A stretch of 16,789 bases of DNA from CAAGNP01 sp045603545 (GTDB lineage: Bacteria > Bacteroidota > Bacteroidia > Bacteroidales > UBA932). The position numbers and the translations under genes were made by a program. Of the stretch, positions 1 to 6,540 are shown one piece after another. Location of the stretch: NCBI GenBank assembly GCA_045603545.1, contig JAZUMG010000002.1:1-16789 (forward strand), read 5' to 3'. Under the pieces are notes generated by a model. The model was given only the letters and a program-made list of their open reading frames with translations. It was not told the origin of the DNA and did not search any database. Every line of letters starts with the position of its first letter. The first letter of the stretch is position 1.

Positions 1-456
1 ACCTCTCTGTCTTTCAAGGTGTGTCCACATTCTTGTAAGACGAGGCAGAAGGTATTGGTATTGCGCCAATTCCACTTGTGTTTTAGCATATGCAGTTTTG
101 GCCCTTTGGGCAAAGATATCAAGAATAAGGCTTGTCCTGTCGTATATTTTTCTCCCAGCGAACTCCCTCTCGACATTTCTCAACTGTGATGGAGATAGCT
201 CATCATCGAATATAACTGTATTTATCTCATTCTCTTCCAGATATGTCCTTATCTCCTCGAGTTTTCCCGATCCTACATAACTTCTGGAATTTGGTGTGGA
301 CAATCTTTGGGTGAACCTTTTTACACTCTCAATTCCGGCTGTAAGGGCCAGAAATTCAAGTTCATCAAGATACTCCTTGACAGTGTTGTCATCTATGTCC
401 TGAGTGATGACAGAAACAACAATTGCTCTCTCTAATTCTAATGTTTGTTCTTCCAT
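1..456 (-). CDS. hflX: GTPase HflX, N-terminal 152 residues (gene runs off the left edge)
   Basis: HflX is a ribosome-associated GTPase that splits stalled 70S ribosomes, especially after heat stress, and acts in the cytoplasm. Only the N-terminal domain and the start of the central helical region are present. It begins MEEQTLELERAIVV and carries the family signature FDDELSPSQLRNVE at about residues 83-96, followed by DRTSLILDIFAQRAKTAYAK (107-126) and the QVELAQYQYLLPRLTRMW segment (127-144) that precedes the GTPase domain. The G-domain lies outside the window, so integrity cannot be judged. The ATG at 454-456 is chosen because the preceding bases form a TAnnTTTG promoter element and no upstream in-frame ATG precedes it. 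The gene is co-directional with tonB but separated from it by a terminator. Identification rests on recognised family motifs. Confidence 0.93.
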   Translation of the reverse strand, partial: MEEQTLELERAIVVSVITQDIDDNTVKEYLDELEFLALTAGIESVKRFTQRLSTPNSRSYVGSGKLEEIRTYLEENEINTVIFDDELSPSQLRNVEREFAGRKIYDRTSLILDIFAQRAKTAYAKTQVELAQYQYLLPRLTRMWTHLERQRG

Positions 457-463
457 AGGGTGG

Positions 464-471
464 CAAAGATA
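464..471 (-). promoter_or_regulatory. hflX promoter, -7 element TATCTTTG
   Basis: The minus strand reads TATCTTTG, a perfect match to the Bacteroidetes -7 consensus TAnnTTTG, ending 7 nt before the hflX ATG. No clear TTG at the -33 position was found. The predicted start of transcription lies only a few bases before or at the start codon, so the message may be almost leaderless. Confidence 0.55.
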
Positions 472-472
472 C

Positions 473-506
473 AAAAAAATAGGTGACTTCATAAAGCCAC
501 CTATTT
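473..506 (-). terminator. intrinsic terminator of tonB
   Basis: On the minus strand, a 9-bp arm AAATAGGTG (498-506) pairs with CACCTATTT (477-485). An inner CTT/AAG extension closes a 4-base loop, and a run of seven T follows (473-479). It lies about 20 bases after the tonB stop and separates tonB from hflX. The stem is almost identical to the one at 8272-8299. Confidence 0.85.
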
Positions 507-527
507 CTTATGTAGATAATAGTGTAA

Positions 528-1220
528 TTATCGAAGTTGGAAAATTACAGGGAAGTTGTAGATAACTTTTACAGCTCTATCCCTTTGTTTACCAGGAGTC
601 CATTTTGGAGATGAAGAAACTACTCTGACAGCCTCTTTGTCAAGAGAAGGGTCAACGCCTCTAAGTACTCTTACGTTAGCTACAGAACCGTCAGGCATAA
701 CTGTAAACTGAAGAGTTACACGACCAGATACGCCGTTTTCTTTAGCGATCTCAGGATACTCAAGGTGTTGAGATACCCATTTCTGGAAGTTGTTAGCGTC
801 ACCACCCATAAATGATGGTTTCTCTTCTACAAGTGCAAAAGGAATAGGAGCCTCTTCGATCTCTTCTTCGTATACTTCTGCAACATAGTCCATAATTTCT
901 ACACCCATATCCTCGCTATCCTCAAGTGAGATGAAAAGGTCATCATTCACCTCGATGTCGTCATCAACGATATCGATTTGGTCAGATAGAACAGGAACTT
1001 TTGGTTGCTCTGGTGGAGGAGGAGGAGCTTCAGTGGTGATAGGAACATTCTCTACCTCAATCTCAACTGCGGTCTCGGTAGCAAATGACATTTCCTCTTT
1101 GTCCTCTGTTTGCCATTCAAAAGCTAAAAGAACAACTAGCAAAGTAGCGATAAGACCTATTTCAAGGAATAGACCTTTCTTCTTTTCTAGATCGGCTTTT
1201 GGAGATTTTTTGATTTCCAT
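528..1220 (-). CDS. tonB: TonB family energy-transducing protein
   Basis: TonB-type proteins span the periplasm and pass inner-membrane energy from ExbB/ExbD to outer-membrane TonB-dependent transporters. The 230-residue protein has a short basic cytoplasmic N-terminus (MEIKKSPKADLEKKK) and one membrane helix at about 17-34. A proline run (66-70) and a strongly acidic linker (about 80-125, many Asp/Glu) follow. The C-terminal TonB domain spans about 135-230, with the YPEIAKENGVSGRV and FTVMPDGSV motifs and the closing KVIYNFPVIFQL strand. The N-terminal pattern is the one usual in Bacteroidales TonB paralogues, of which genomes carry several, so the specific transporter partners are unknown. 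No exbB/exbD is adjacent. The gene has its own promoter between mdh and tonB and its own terminator. Length is normal. Confidence 0.92.
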   Translation of the reverse strand: MEIKKSPKADLEKKKGLFLEIGLIATLLVVLLAFEWQTEDKEEMSFATETAVEIEVENVPITTEAPPPPPEQPKVPVLSDQIDIVDDDIEVNDDLFISLEDSEDMGVEIMDYVAEVYEEEIEEAPIPFALVEEKPSFMGGDANNFQKWVSQHLEYPEIAKENGVSGRVTLQFTVMPDGSVANVRVLRGVDPSLDKEAVRVVSSSPKWTPGKQRDRAVKVIYNFPVIFQLR

Positions 1221-1256
1221 ATTGTTTTATTTAACGATGTTTAGACTTTTAGGCTT

Positions 1257-1290
1257 CAAAGTTAGAAAATTATTCTTTAAAACCTACAAA
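1257..1290 (-). promoter_or_regulatory. tonB promoter
   Basis: The minus strand shows TTTG at 1287-1290, a 22-base spacer, and TAACTTTG at 1257-1264. This is a full -33/-7 match to the Bacteroidetes consensus, 36 bases ahead of the tonB ATG. It implies that tonB is transcribed independently of mdh. Confidence 0.6.
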
Positions 1291-1299
1291 CAATTGTTG

Positions 1300-1320
1300 A
1301 AAAAATGTTTAAAGAACATT
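1300..1320 (-). terminator. weak AT-rich terminator overlapping the mdh stop codon
   Basis: On the minus strand AATGTT (1315-1320) pairs with AACATT (1304-1309) around a 5-base loop, followed by a run of T (1300-1305). The mdh stop codon TAA (1309-1311) lies in the loop and its edge. The stem is only 6 bp and AT-rich, so termination may be partial. Confidence 0.4.
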
Positions 1321-2250
1321 AATTTCCTTCAAAACACCGTTAGTTTTTCTTACAGCCTGAGCACTTGCTTTGAATTTAGCCATCTCATTCTCAGGAAGTT
1401 CGAACTCGATAATCTCTTCAACACCGTTTTTGCCGATAACTGCAGGAACACCGATACAAATATCGCTTTCGCCCCACTGGCCATCAAGGCTTACGCAGCA
1501 AGGATAAACTCTTTTCTCATCAAGGACAACTGCTCTTGCAAGAGCTGCTGCATTTGCACCAGGAGCGTACCAAGCAGAAGTACCCATAAGTTTGGTAAGG
1601 GTTGCACCGCCAACCATAGTGTCAGCAACTACTTTTTCAGCCAATTCTGCTGATAGTTTGTCAGTTACATTACCACCTCTGTAGAAAGCTTTGCTTACAA
1701 GTGGAACCATTGTAGTGTCACCGTGGCCACCGATTACCATACCCTCAACATCTGACATAGGGCAGTTGAGAGCCTGGCTCAAATAGTAGTTGAAACGGCT
1801 GCTGTCAAGCTGGCCACCCATACCGATGATTCTGTTTGCTGGAACACCGCTGGTCTTCACTGCAAGATAAGTCATAGTATCCATAGGGTTAGAAACAACT
1901 ACGATAACTGCTTTAGGCGAGTGAGCAAGTACATTGCTGATAACACTCTTAACGATACCAGCGTTAGTGCCGATAAGCTCTTCGCGGGTCATGCCAGGTT
2001 TACGTGGAATACCTGAAGTGATTACCACAACATCTGAATTGGCAGTAGCCTCATAATCGTTGGTTACACCTTTGATAACAGAATTGTAATTAAGAACTTT
2101 TGATGACTGCATCATATCCATTGCTTTACCCTCAGCAAAACCTTCTCTTACATCAAGAAGAACGATTTCAGATGCAAATCTCATCTGTGCTACAGCATTA
2201 GCGCATGTTGCGCCTACGTTACCAGCACCAATAACACTTACTTTAGACAT
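1309..2250 (-). CDS. mdh: malate dehydrogenase (LDH-like, NAD-dependent)
   Basis: It interconverts malate and oxaloacetate with NAD(H) in the cytoplasm, a central step of the reductive branch to fumarate and succinate in anaerobic Bacteroidetes. The 313-residue length is normal for the LDH-like MDH group. Visible features are the Rossmann motif GAGNVG (8-13), acidic D33 at the end of beta-2 (NAD preference), and the mobile loop IPRKPGMTRE (81-90). R83 in that loop is where MDHs have Arg and lactate dehydrogenases have Gln, and R89 is the second substrate Arg. The chain continues with VVSNPMD (118-124), D149/R152 in QLDSSRF, and the catalytic H176 in GGHGDTT. All key residues are intact. Its promoter faces that of ybeY; a weak terminator and the separate tonB promoter follow the gene. 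Confidence 0.95.
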   Translation of the reverse strand: MSKVSVIGAGNVGATCANAVAQMRFASEIVLLDVREGFAEGKAMDMMQSSKVLNYNSVIKGVTNDYEATANSDVVVITSGIPRKPGMTREELIGTNAGIVKSVISNVLAHSPKAVIVVVSNPMDTMTYLAVKTSGVPANRIIGMGGQLDSSRFNYYLSQALNCPMSDVEGMVIGGHGDTTMVPLVSKAFYRGGNVTDKLSAELAEKVVADTMVGGATLTKLMGTSAWYAPGANAAALARAVVLDEKRVYPCCVSLDGQWGESDICIGVPAVIGKNGVEEIIEFELPENEMAKFKASAQAVRKTNGVLKEINVL

Positions 2251-2263
2251 AATTGTAATATTA

Positions 2264-2281
2264 AATTGTTAAAATTGTTAA
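2264..2281. repeat. tandem 9-bp repeat in the mdh leader
   Basis: AATTGTTAA occurs twice head to tail (2264-2272, 2273-2281). A degenerate third copy, AATTGTAAT, lies at 2251-2259 beside the mdh start. It lies inside the predicted mdh 5' untranslated region. It may be an operator or simply AT-rich leader sequence. Confidence 0.6.
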
Positions 2282-2301
2282 TGACTCTTTTCAGTTTTTC
2301 A

Positions 2302-2309
2302 TACATTTG
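2302..2309 (+). promoter_or_regulatory. ybeY-mnmG promoter, -7 element TACATTTG
   Basis: This is a perfect TAnnTTTG 18 bases before the chosen ybeY ATG. The nearest upstream TTG (2275-2277) is 24 bases away, slightly too far for a good -33 element. It faces the mdh -7 element only 4 bases away. Confidence 0.5.
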
Positions 2310-2313
2310 CACA

Positions 2314-2348
2314 CAAATATACATAGTATGATAAAATTCTCAAGCAAA
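2314..2348 (-). promoter_or_regulatory. mdh promoter
   Basis: The minus strand has TATATTTG (2314-2321) with TTTG at 2345-2348 (23-base spacer), or alternatively TTG at 2341-2343 (19-base spacer). The -33 region lies inside the first codons of ybeY. The predicted leader is about 55 bases. Confidence 0.5.
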
Positions 2349-2774
2349 GATACAGACTTTAAGTTAACCCGCCAAAAGGTTTTGAAGGATTGGATAAAGA
2401 AAATTCTAAATATTCATTCACTCAAGGTTGGAGACATCAATTATCTCCTTACCAATGATGAAGAGGTCCTTAAAGTCAATAAGGAATTTTTAGGACACGA
2501 TTACTATACAGATATTATAACATTCGACACCTCTGATTATGATCCGGAACAGGAGTCTGATGATGTGGTGTCAGCCGACATAGTTATCAGTGTAGATACA
2601 GTGAGGGCAAATGCTATTGAATACGGTGCATCATTTGAAGAGGAGCTTCATAGGGTTATAATTCATGGTATCCTTCACCTTATAGGTTATGATGATCACA
2701 ATGATGAAGATAGGGCAGAGATGAGGGATCAGGAAAATATTGCTTTAGAATTATTGAGAGGATATGAATCTTAG
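2328..2774 (+). CDS. ybeY: endoribonuclease YbeY (rRNA maturation factor)
   Basis: YbeY is a zinc-dependent single-strand endoribonuclease needed for 16S rRNA 3'-end maturation and ribosome quality control. The 148-residue product starting at the ATG at 2328 (MIKFSSKDTDF) fits the family. An in-frame ATG at 2307 would add seven residues, but it lies inside the -7 promoter element, so it is disfavoured. The domain shows INYLLTNDEEVLKVNKEFLGHDYYTDIITF (about 37-66) and the metal-site helix HGILHLIGYDDH (113-124). In the textbook motif HGxLHLxGYDH the third ligand His is the 11th residue; here that residue is D123 and the His is one later (H124). The gene overlaps mnmG by 11 bp and is transcribed with it, linking rRNA processing with tRNA modification. 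Confidence 0.93.
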   Translation: MIKFSSKDTDFKLTRQKVLKDWIKKILNIHSLKVGDINYLLTNDEEVLKVNKEFLGHDYYTDIITFDTSDYDPEQESDDVVSADIVISVDTVRANAIEYGASFEEELHRVIIHGILHLIGYDDHNDEDRAEMRDQENIALELLRGYES

Positions 2775-4728
2775 TTACGATATTGTCGTTATTGGGGCAG
2801 GTCATGCAGGATGTGAAGCTGCAGCTGCAGCCGCCAATATGGGTAGAAAGACTCTTCTTATTACCATGGATATGAACAAGATCGCCCAAATGTCTTGTAA
2901 TCCAGCCATTGGTGGTATCGCTAAGGGTCAGATTGTGAGAGAGATAGATGCTTTAGGAGGTTATACAGGCATAGTGACTGATGCCAGTACGATCCAATTC
3001 AGAATGCTCAACAGGTCAAAAGGACCGGCTATGTGGAGTCCCAGAGCTCAGTGTGATAGAATTCACTTTTCCTGGAACTGGCGATATATCCTCGAAACTA
3101 CCTGTAACTTAGATATTTGGGCGGATACAGCCACAGATATAACCTTCTCAGGTTTGCGTGTATCAGGTGTCAGAACACAGTTGGGCGCTTTCTTTCAAGC
3201 AAAAGCGGTTATCATTACTGCCGGAACATTCCTAAATGGTAAAATTTTTGTCGGTCAGGAAGATGCAGAGAGTGGAAGGATAGGCGAGCCCTCATCTTAT
3301 CATATCTCAGAAATACTTGCTGAAAGAGGTATTGTTACTCAGAGGATGAAGACAGGTACCCCTCCAAGGATTGATGCTTCTTCTATCGATTTCTCGAAGC
3401 TCATCCCTCAAGAAGGAGATCCTTCACCAGACAAGTTCTCTTACCTCAATTACAACTCCCCTGTTCAGGGTGGGGTTAAGCAGCGCAATTGCTACATAGT
3501 TCATACAAACAGGGATGTCCATTCAATACTTGAGTCAGGTTTTCATCTCTCGCCTCTTTTTTCGGGTAAGATCAGTGGGATAGGGCCAAGATACTGCCCA
3601 AGTATTGAAGATAAACTTAGGACCTTCCCAGGAAAGGATGAACATCAATTATTCCTCGAACCAGAAGGGTGGCATACCAATGAGTATTACCTTCAGGGAT
3701 TTTCTTCATCACTTCCGCTTGACACTCAGTTGGAAGCATTGCATAGTATAAAGGGGCTTGAGGATGTCAGAATTTATAGACCTGCATATGCAGTAGAATA
3801 TGATTATTTTGATCCTACCCAATTGAAAGCATCTCTTGAGTCAAAATGTGTGGATGGTCTTTATCTTGCTGGGCAGGTTAACGGAACTACAGGTTACGAA
3901 GAGGCTGCAGCCCAAGGTCTGATGGCGGGTATCAATGCTTCTCTTGAACTTTCAGGTAAGGAACCTCTTATCCTTAAGAGGGATCAATCTTATATTGGAG
4001 TCCTTATTGATGATCTGGTAACCAAAGGTGTGGATGAACCATACAGAATGTTTACCTCCAGAGCTGAGTATAGAATCTTACTTAGACAGGATAATGCAGA
4101 TTTGAGATTGACCTCCATATCTCATAGCATTGGTCTCGCAGATGAGTATCGATATAGTCTAATGTGTCAGAAGTACGATAGTGTTGGTTCTTTGAAATCA
4201 CAATTCGATACTACAAAGGTAAAGCCGGATTCAATCAATCCATATCTTGAATCTATAGGATCAGCAAAGACAGATTCTTCCAAGACTCTTTCTTCCATTC
4301 TCACACGTCCTGATACAAGGATAAAGGATATGATTGATTATGTTCCACGTGGAACATATGACTTCTCTATTGATATGTCTTCATTGGACAATAATTCAAA
4401 CTGCTTAAATATTCTTACTACTCTTCCATATCTTCCAGCACCTTTCACATTTAAAGAGGATTTGGCTCAGGAGATTTTGGAGTCAGTAGAAATACTTGTC
4501 AAGTATAGTGGTTATATCGAAAGAGAATCAAGACTTGCTGATAAGATGACCAAATTGGAAGCTTTATCCATTCCAGAAGATTTTGATTATTCGAAGGTCA
4601 CATCTCTTTCCTACGAGTCAAGGCAAAAACTTATGAAGCACAAACCAAGGACTATCTCTCAAGCATCGAGAATACCAGGAGTTTCTCCTGCAGATATATC
4701 AGTACTTCTGGTCTTCTTTGGTAGATAA
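2764..4728 (+). CDS. mnmG: tRNA uridine-5-carboxymethylaminomethyl modification enzyme MnmG (GidA)
   Basis: With MnmE, MnmG installs the (carboxymethyl)aminomethyl group on wobble U34 of certain tRNAs using FAD, NADH and a folate-derived carbon. The chain starts MNLSYDIVVIGAGHAGCEAA with the FAD motif GAGHAG (11-16). It has CNPAIGG with C46 and the RYCPSIEDK motif with C279 (the two conserved cysteines of the family), AAAQGLMAGINA near 380, and the C-terminal helical domain ending in SRIPGVSPADISVLLVF. At 654 residues it is longer than the usual roughly 620-630. The extra length appears to lie around 515-565, in a poorly conserved Ser/Asn-rich stretch that contains the YVPRGTY codons overlapping a parS-like site. 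It begins inside the end of ybeY, probably by coupled translation, and its TAA forms the edge of the terminator palindrome. Confidence 0.96.
   Translation: MNLSYDIVVIGAGHAGCEAAAAAANMGRKTLLITMDMNKIAQMSCNPAIGGIAKGQIVREIDALGGYTGIVTDASTIQFRMLNRSKGPAMWSPRAQCDRIHFSWNWRYILETTCNLDIWADTATDITFSGLRVSGVRTQLGAFFQAKAVIITAGTFLNGKIFVGQEDAESGRIGEPSSYHISEILAERGIVTQRMKTGTPPRIDASSIDFSKLIPQEGDPSPDKFSYLNYNSPVQGGVKQRNCYIVHTNRDVHSILESGFHLSPLFSGKISGIGPRYCPSIEDKLRTFPGKDEHQLFLEPEGWHTNEYYLQGFSSSLPLDTQLEALHSIKGLEDVRIYRPAYAVEYDYFDPTQLKASLESKCVDGLYLAGQVNGTTGYEEAAAQGLMAGINASLELSGKEPLILKRDQSYIGVLIDDLVTKGVDEPYRMFTSRAEYRILLRQDNADLRLTSISHSIGLADEYRYSLMCQKYDSVGSLKSQFDTTKVKPDSINPYLESIGSAKTDSSKTLSSILTRPDTRIKDMIDYVPRGTYDFSIDMSSLDNNSNCLNILTTLPYLPAPFTFKEDLAQEILESVEILVKYSGYIERESRLADKMTKLEALSIPEDFDYSKVTSLSYESRQKLMKHKPRTISQASRIPGVSPADISVLLVFFGR
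4341..4356. other. parS: parS-like ParB binding site 1 (inside mnmG)
   Basis: The 16-bp palindrome TGTTCCACGTGGAACA matches the ParB/Spo0J centromere consensus TGTTNCACGTGNAACA at every fixed position. The symmetry extends to 20 bp (4339-4358). It encodes part of Y526-V-P-R-G-T-Y532 of MnmG. That the sequence is present and identical to the second copy is seen directly; ParB binding is inferred. Confidence 0.8.
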
Positions 4729-4759
4729 AAAAAGATGTTCCACGTGGAACATCTTTTTT
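4728..4759. terminator. bidirectional terminator between mnmG and fadD
   Basis: This is a perfect 32-bp palindrome centred between 4743 and 4744. It has six A on the left, a GATGTTCC/GGAACATC stem around ACGT, and six T on the right. It begins at the last base of the mnmG stop and ends 2 bases before the fadD stop. As RNA it would form a 14-bp stem with a tetraloop ending in U6 in either direction, so it can terminate both converging genes. Confidence 0.85.
4736..4751. other. parS: parS-like ParB binding site 2 (core of the mnmG/fadD terminator)
   Basis: An exact second copy of TGTTCCACGTGGAACA lies 395 bp (centre to centre) from the first. It is fully contained in the terminator palindrome, so the same DNA could serve as a ParB site and, transcribed, as a terminator hairpin. 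gidA/mnmG commonly lies near parAB and the origin in bacteria, which fits a centromere role; parAB itself is not in the window. Confidence 0.78.
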
Positions 4760-4761
4760 GT

Positions 4762-6537
4762 TTATTTGTAAATCTCCTTTATTATATCAGCATGTTTTGC
4801 TTGTATTTTAACCCTTTTAAGTTTAAGGGTGGGAGAGAGAAGTCCATTTGTGGGTGACCACTCTGTAAGAATTACCCTTTCCCTTTTTATTCTCTCATGT
4901 GGAGCCAGTGTGTCATTTACCTTTTCCACCTCCTTGTGTATTTTTGCTATGACTTTAGGATTCTTTACAAGCTCCTGGTTGTCAGAGTATGTAATTTTGT
5001 GTTTGGCTGCCCAGAAGTGAATACGGGACATGTCAGGGATGATTATGGCAGAAGCAAACTTTTCATTTTCGCCGATCACTATGCAGTTTTCAATATATGA
5101 TGATTCCTTAAGTCTATTCTCTATAACTTGAGGAGCTACATATTTACCTAGTGACAGCTTGAAGATCTCTTTCTTTCTGTCGGTAATTTGAAGGTATTTT
5201 CCATCCACCATTTTACCTATGTCACCGGTATGAAGATATCCATCTTCATCAATTATCTCTTTCGTCTGAATTGGATCTTTATAATATCCTATCATTACGT
5301 GTGGCCCTTTTGTGAGGATTTCACCATCTTCAGCAATTTTAAGTTCTGTCCCTTCAAGAGGTGTACCTACAGTTCCTATCACATTAATCCTCTCTATAGG
5401 GTTGTTGACAGCTATTACAGGTGATGTCTCTGTCATTCCATACCCTTCATATATACCTATTCTCGCAGCATTAAAGAGTCTTACTATCTTGCCCTGTATT
5501 GATGACCCACCAGAAACTATTGTCATCTCGTGTCCACCAAGAGCCTCTCTCCATTTGCTGAAGACAAGTTTATCATATATGTCTCTTTTGAAGAGGTAGA
5601 ATTTGTTCAGGTTGTAATAATCGAAAGTGTTGGCAAATTTCCATGCTTTCTCATATATTTTCTTTTTTATCCCTGTCAAATTTTTTCCTGCAGCCTCAAA
5701 TTTGAAATACATCATTTCGAGTACCCTTGGTACGGAGCAGAAACCATCGGCGTGACACCCTGCCAAATCACGCTGGATAGTGCTGATTGACTCTGCATAG
5801 TAAATACTGATTCCGATGTATTGGTATTCGTAGTTCATGCTTCTCTCATAGATGTGGCATAGTGGGAGAAAGCTTACCATTTTTTGTGAGGATGTTACAG
5901 GTTGTTTTTTGGCATGTGCCATGGCATTGAACATAAGGTTCCAGTGTGACAGCATGACCCCTTTTGGTGTCCCTGTGGTGCCTGATGTATAGATTATAGT
6001 TGCAAGATCATCTTTGCCGGTCTCACTCTTAATCTTCTCCACTACAGGTGAAAATTTATCCCTGTTTTCTTCCCCAATCTTGTAAAGGTTTGAAAGACAG
6101 TCTATTTCAGTGGAGTCGTCCATTAAATATACCTTGGCAGGTCTGTCCATTTTCGCTACTATAGGTGAAATCTTCTTATAGAGGTTAGTATTGCCAAGGA
6201 ATATTATTTTCGCATCGCTGTGGTTGAATATGTGGAGATATTCATCCTCGCTAAGTGTAGGATAGACAGGGATGTGTACCATTCCTGACAGATTCAGACC
6301 CATGTCAACAAAATTCCATTCAGGCCTGTTGTTGCAGATTGAGATCGCTTTGTCTCCCTTTTGATAACCTAATGATAATAGTGCATAAGCCACAGAGTAT
6401 GAGCGTTTTATATACTCTTTAACACTGACTTTTGTCCAATTTCCTCCCAAACTTCTGCTTAGGATGTCCTCTTTGTCCGGATGGTTGGCTTCAAGTCTAT
6501 CCAGTAGATCAAATGTCCTGGTAACGTTTATTTCCAT
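4762..6537 (-). CDS. fadD: long-chain fatty acid--CoA ligase (AMP-dependent acyl-CoA synthetase)
   Basis: It activates fatty acids to acyl-CoA through an acyl-adenylate, probably at the inner face of the membrane. The 591-residue chain is the length of the long-chain (AMP-forming) group. Motifs in order are the nucleotide-binding loop TSGTTGTPKGVMLSH (184-198), FLPLCHIYER (223-232), GYGMTETSP (365-373), and the DGYLHTGDIG hinge region with D439. The DRKKEIFKLSLGKYVAP segment follows (453-469; the family usually has KLSxGKYVAP), and the SPTLKLKR tail contains the probable catalytic K572. All active-site elements are present. It lies 3 bases downstream of ltaE with no promoter of its own, so the two should be one transcript. 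The gene symbol follows the family; the preferred chain length cannot be told from sequence. Confidence 0.9.
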   Translation of the reverse strand: MEINVTRTFDLLDRLEANHPDKEDILSRSLGGNWTKVSVKEYIKRSYSVAYALLSLGYQKGDKAISICNNRPEWNFVDMGLNLSGMVHIPVYPTLSEDEYLHIFNHSDAKIIFLGNTNLYKKISPIVAKMDRPAKVYLMDDSTEIDCLSNLYKIGEENRDKFSPVVEKIKSETGKDDLATIIYTSGTTGTPKGVMLSHWNLMFNAMAHAKKQPVTSSQKMVSFLPLCHIYERSMNYEYQYIGISIYYAESISTIQRDLAGCHADGFCSVPRVLEMMYFKFEAAGKNLTGIKKKIYEKAWKFANTFDYYNLNKFYLFKRDIYDKLVFSKWREALGGHEMTIVSGGSSIQGKIVRLFNAARIGIYEGYGMTETSPVIAVNNPIERINVIGTVGTPLEGTELKIAEDGEILTKGPHVMIGYYKDPIQTKEIIDEDGYLHTGDIGKMVDGKYLQITDRKKEIFKLSLGKYVAPQVIENRLKESSYIENCIVIGENEKFASAIIIPDMSRIHFWAAKHKITYSDNQELVKNPKVIAKIHKEVEKVNDTLAPHERIKRERVILTEWSPTNGLLSPTLKLKRVKIQAKHADIIKEIYK

Positions 6538-6540
6538 TTT

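Noticed and set aside
1008..1030. GGA-rich tandem repeat
   Set aside because: It is the codon run for the TonB proline stretch, not an independent repeat.
931..1653. Plus-strand open frame opposite tonB and mdh
   Set aside because: It is a shadow of two well-supported minus-strand genes, is low-complexity Ser-rich, and has no promoter or recognisable motif.
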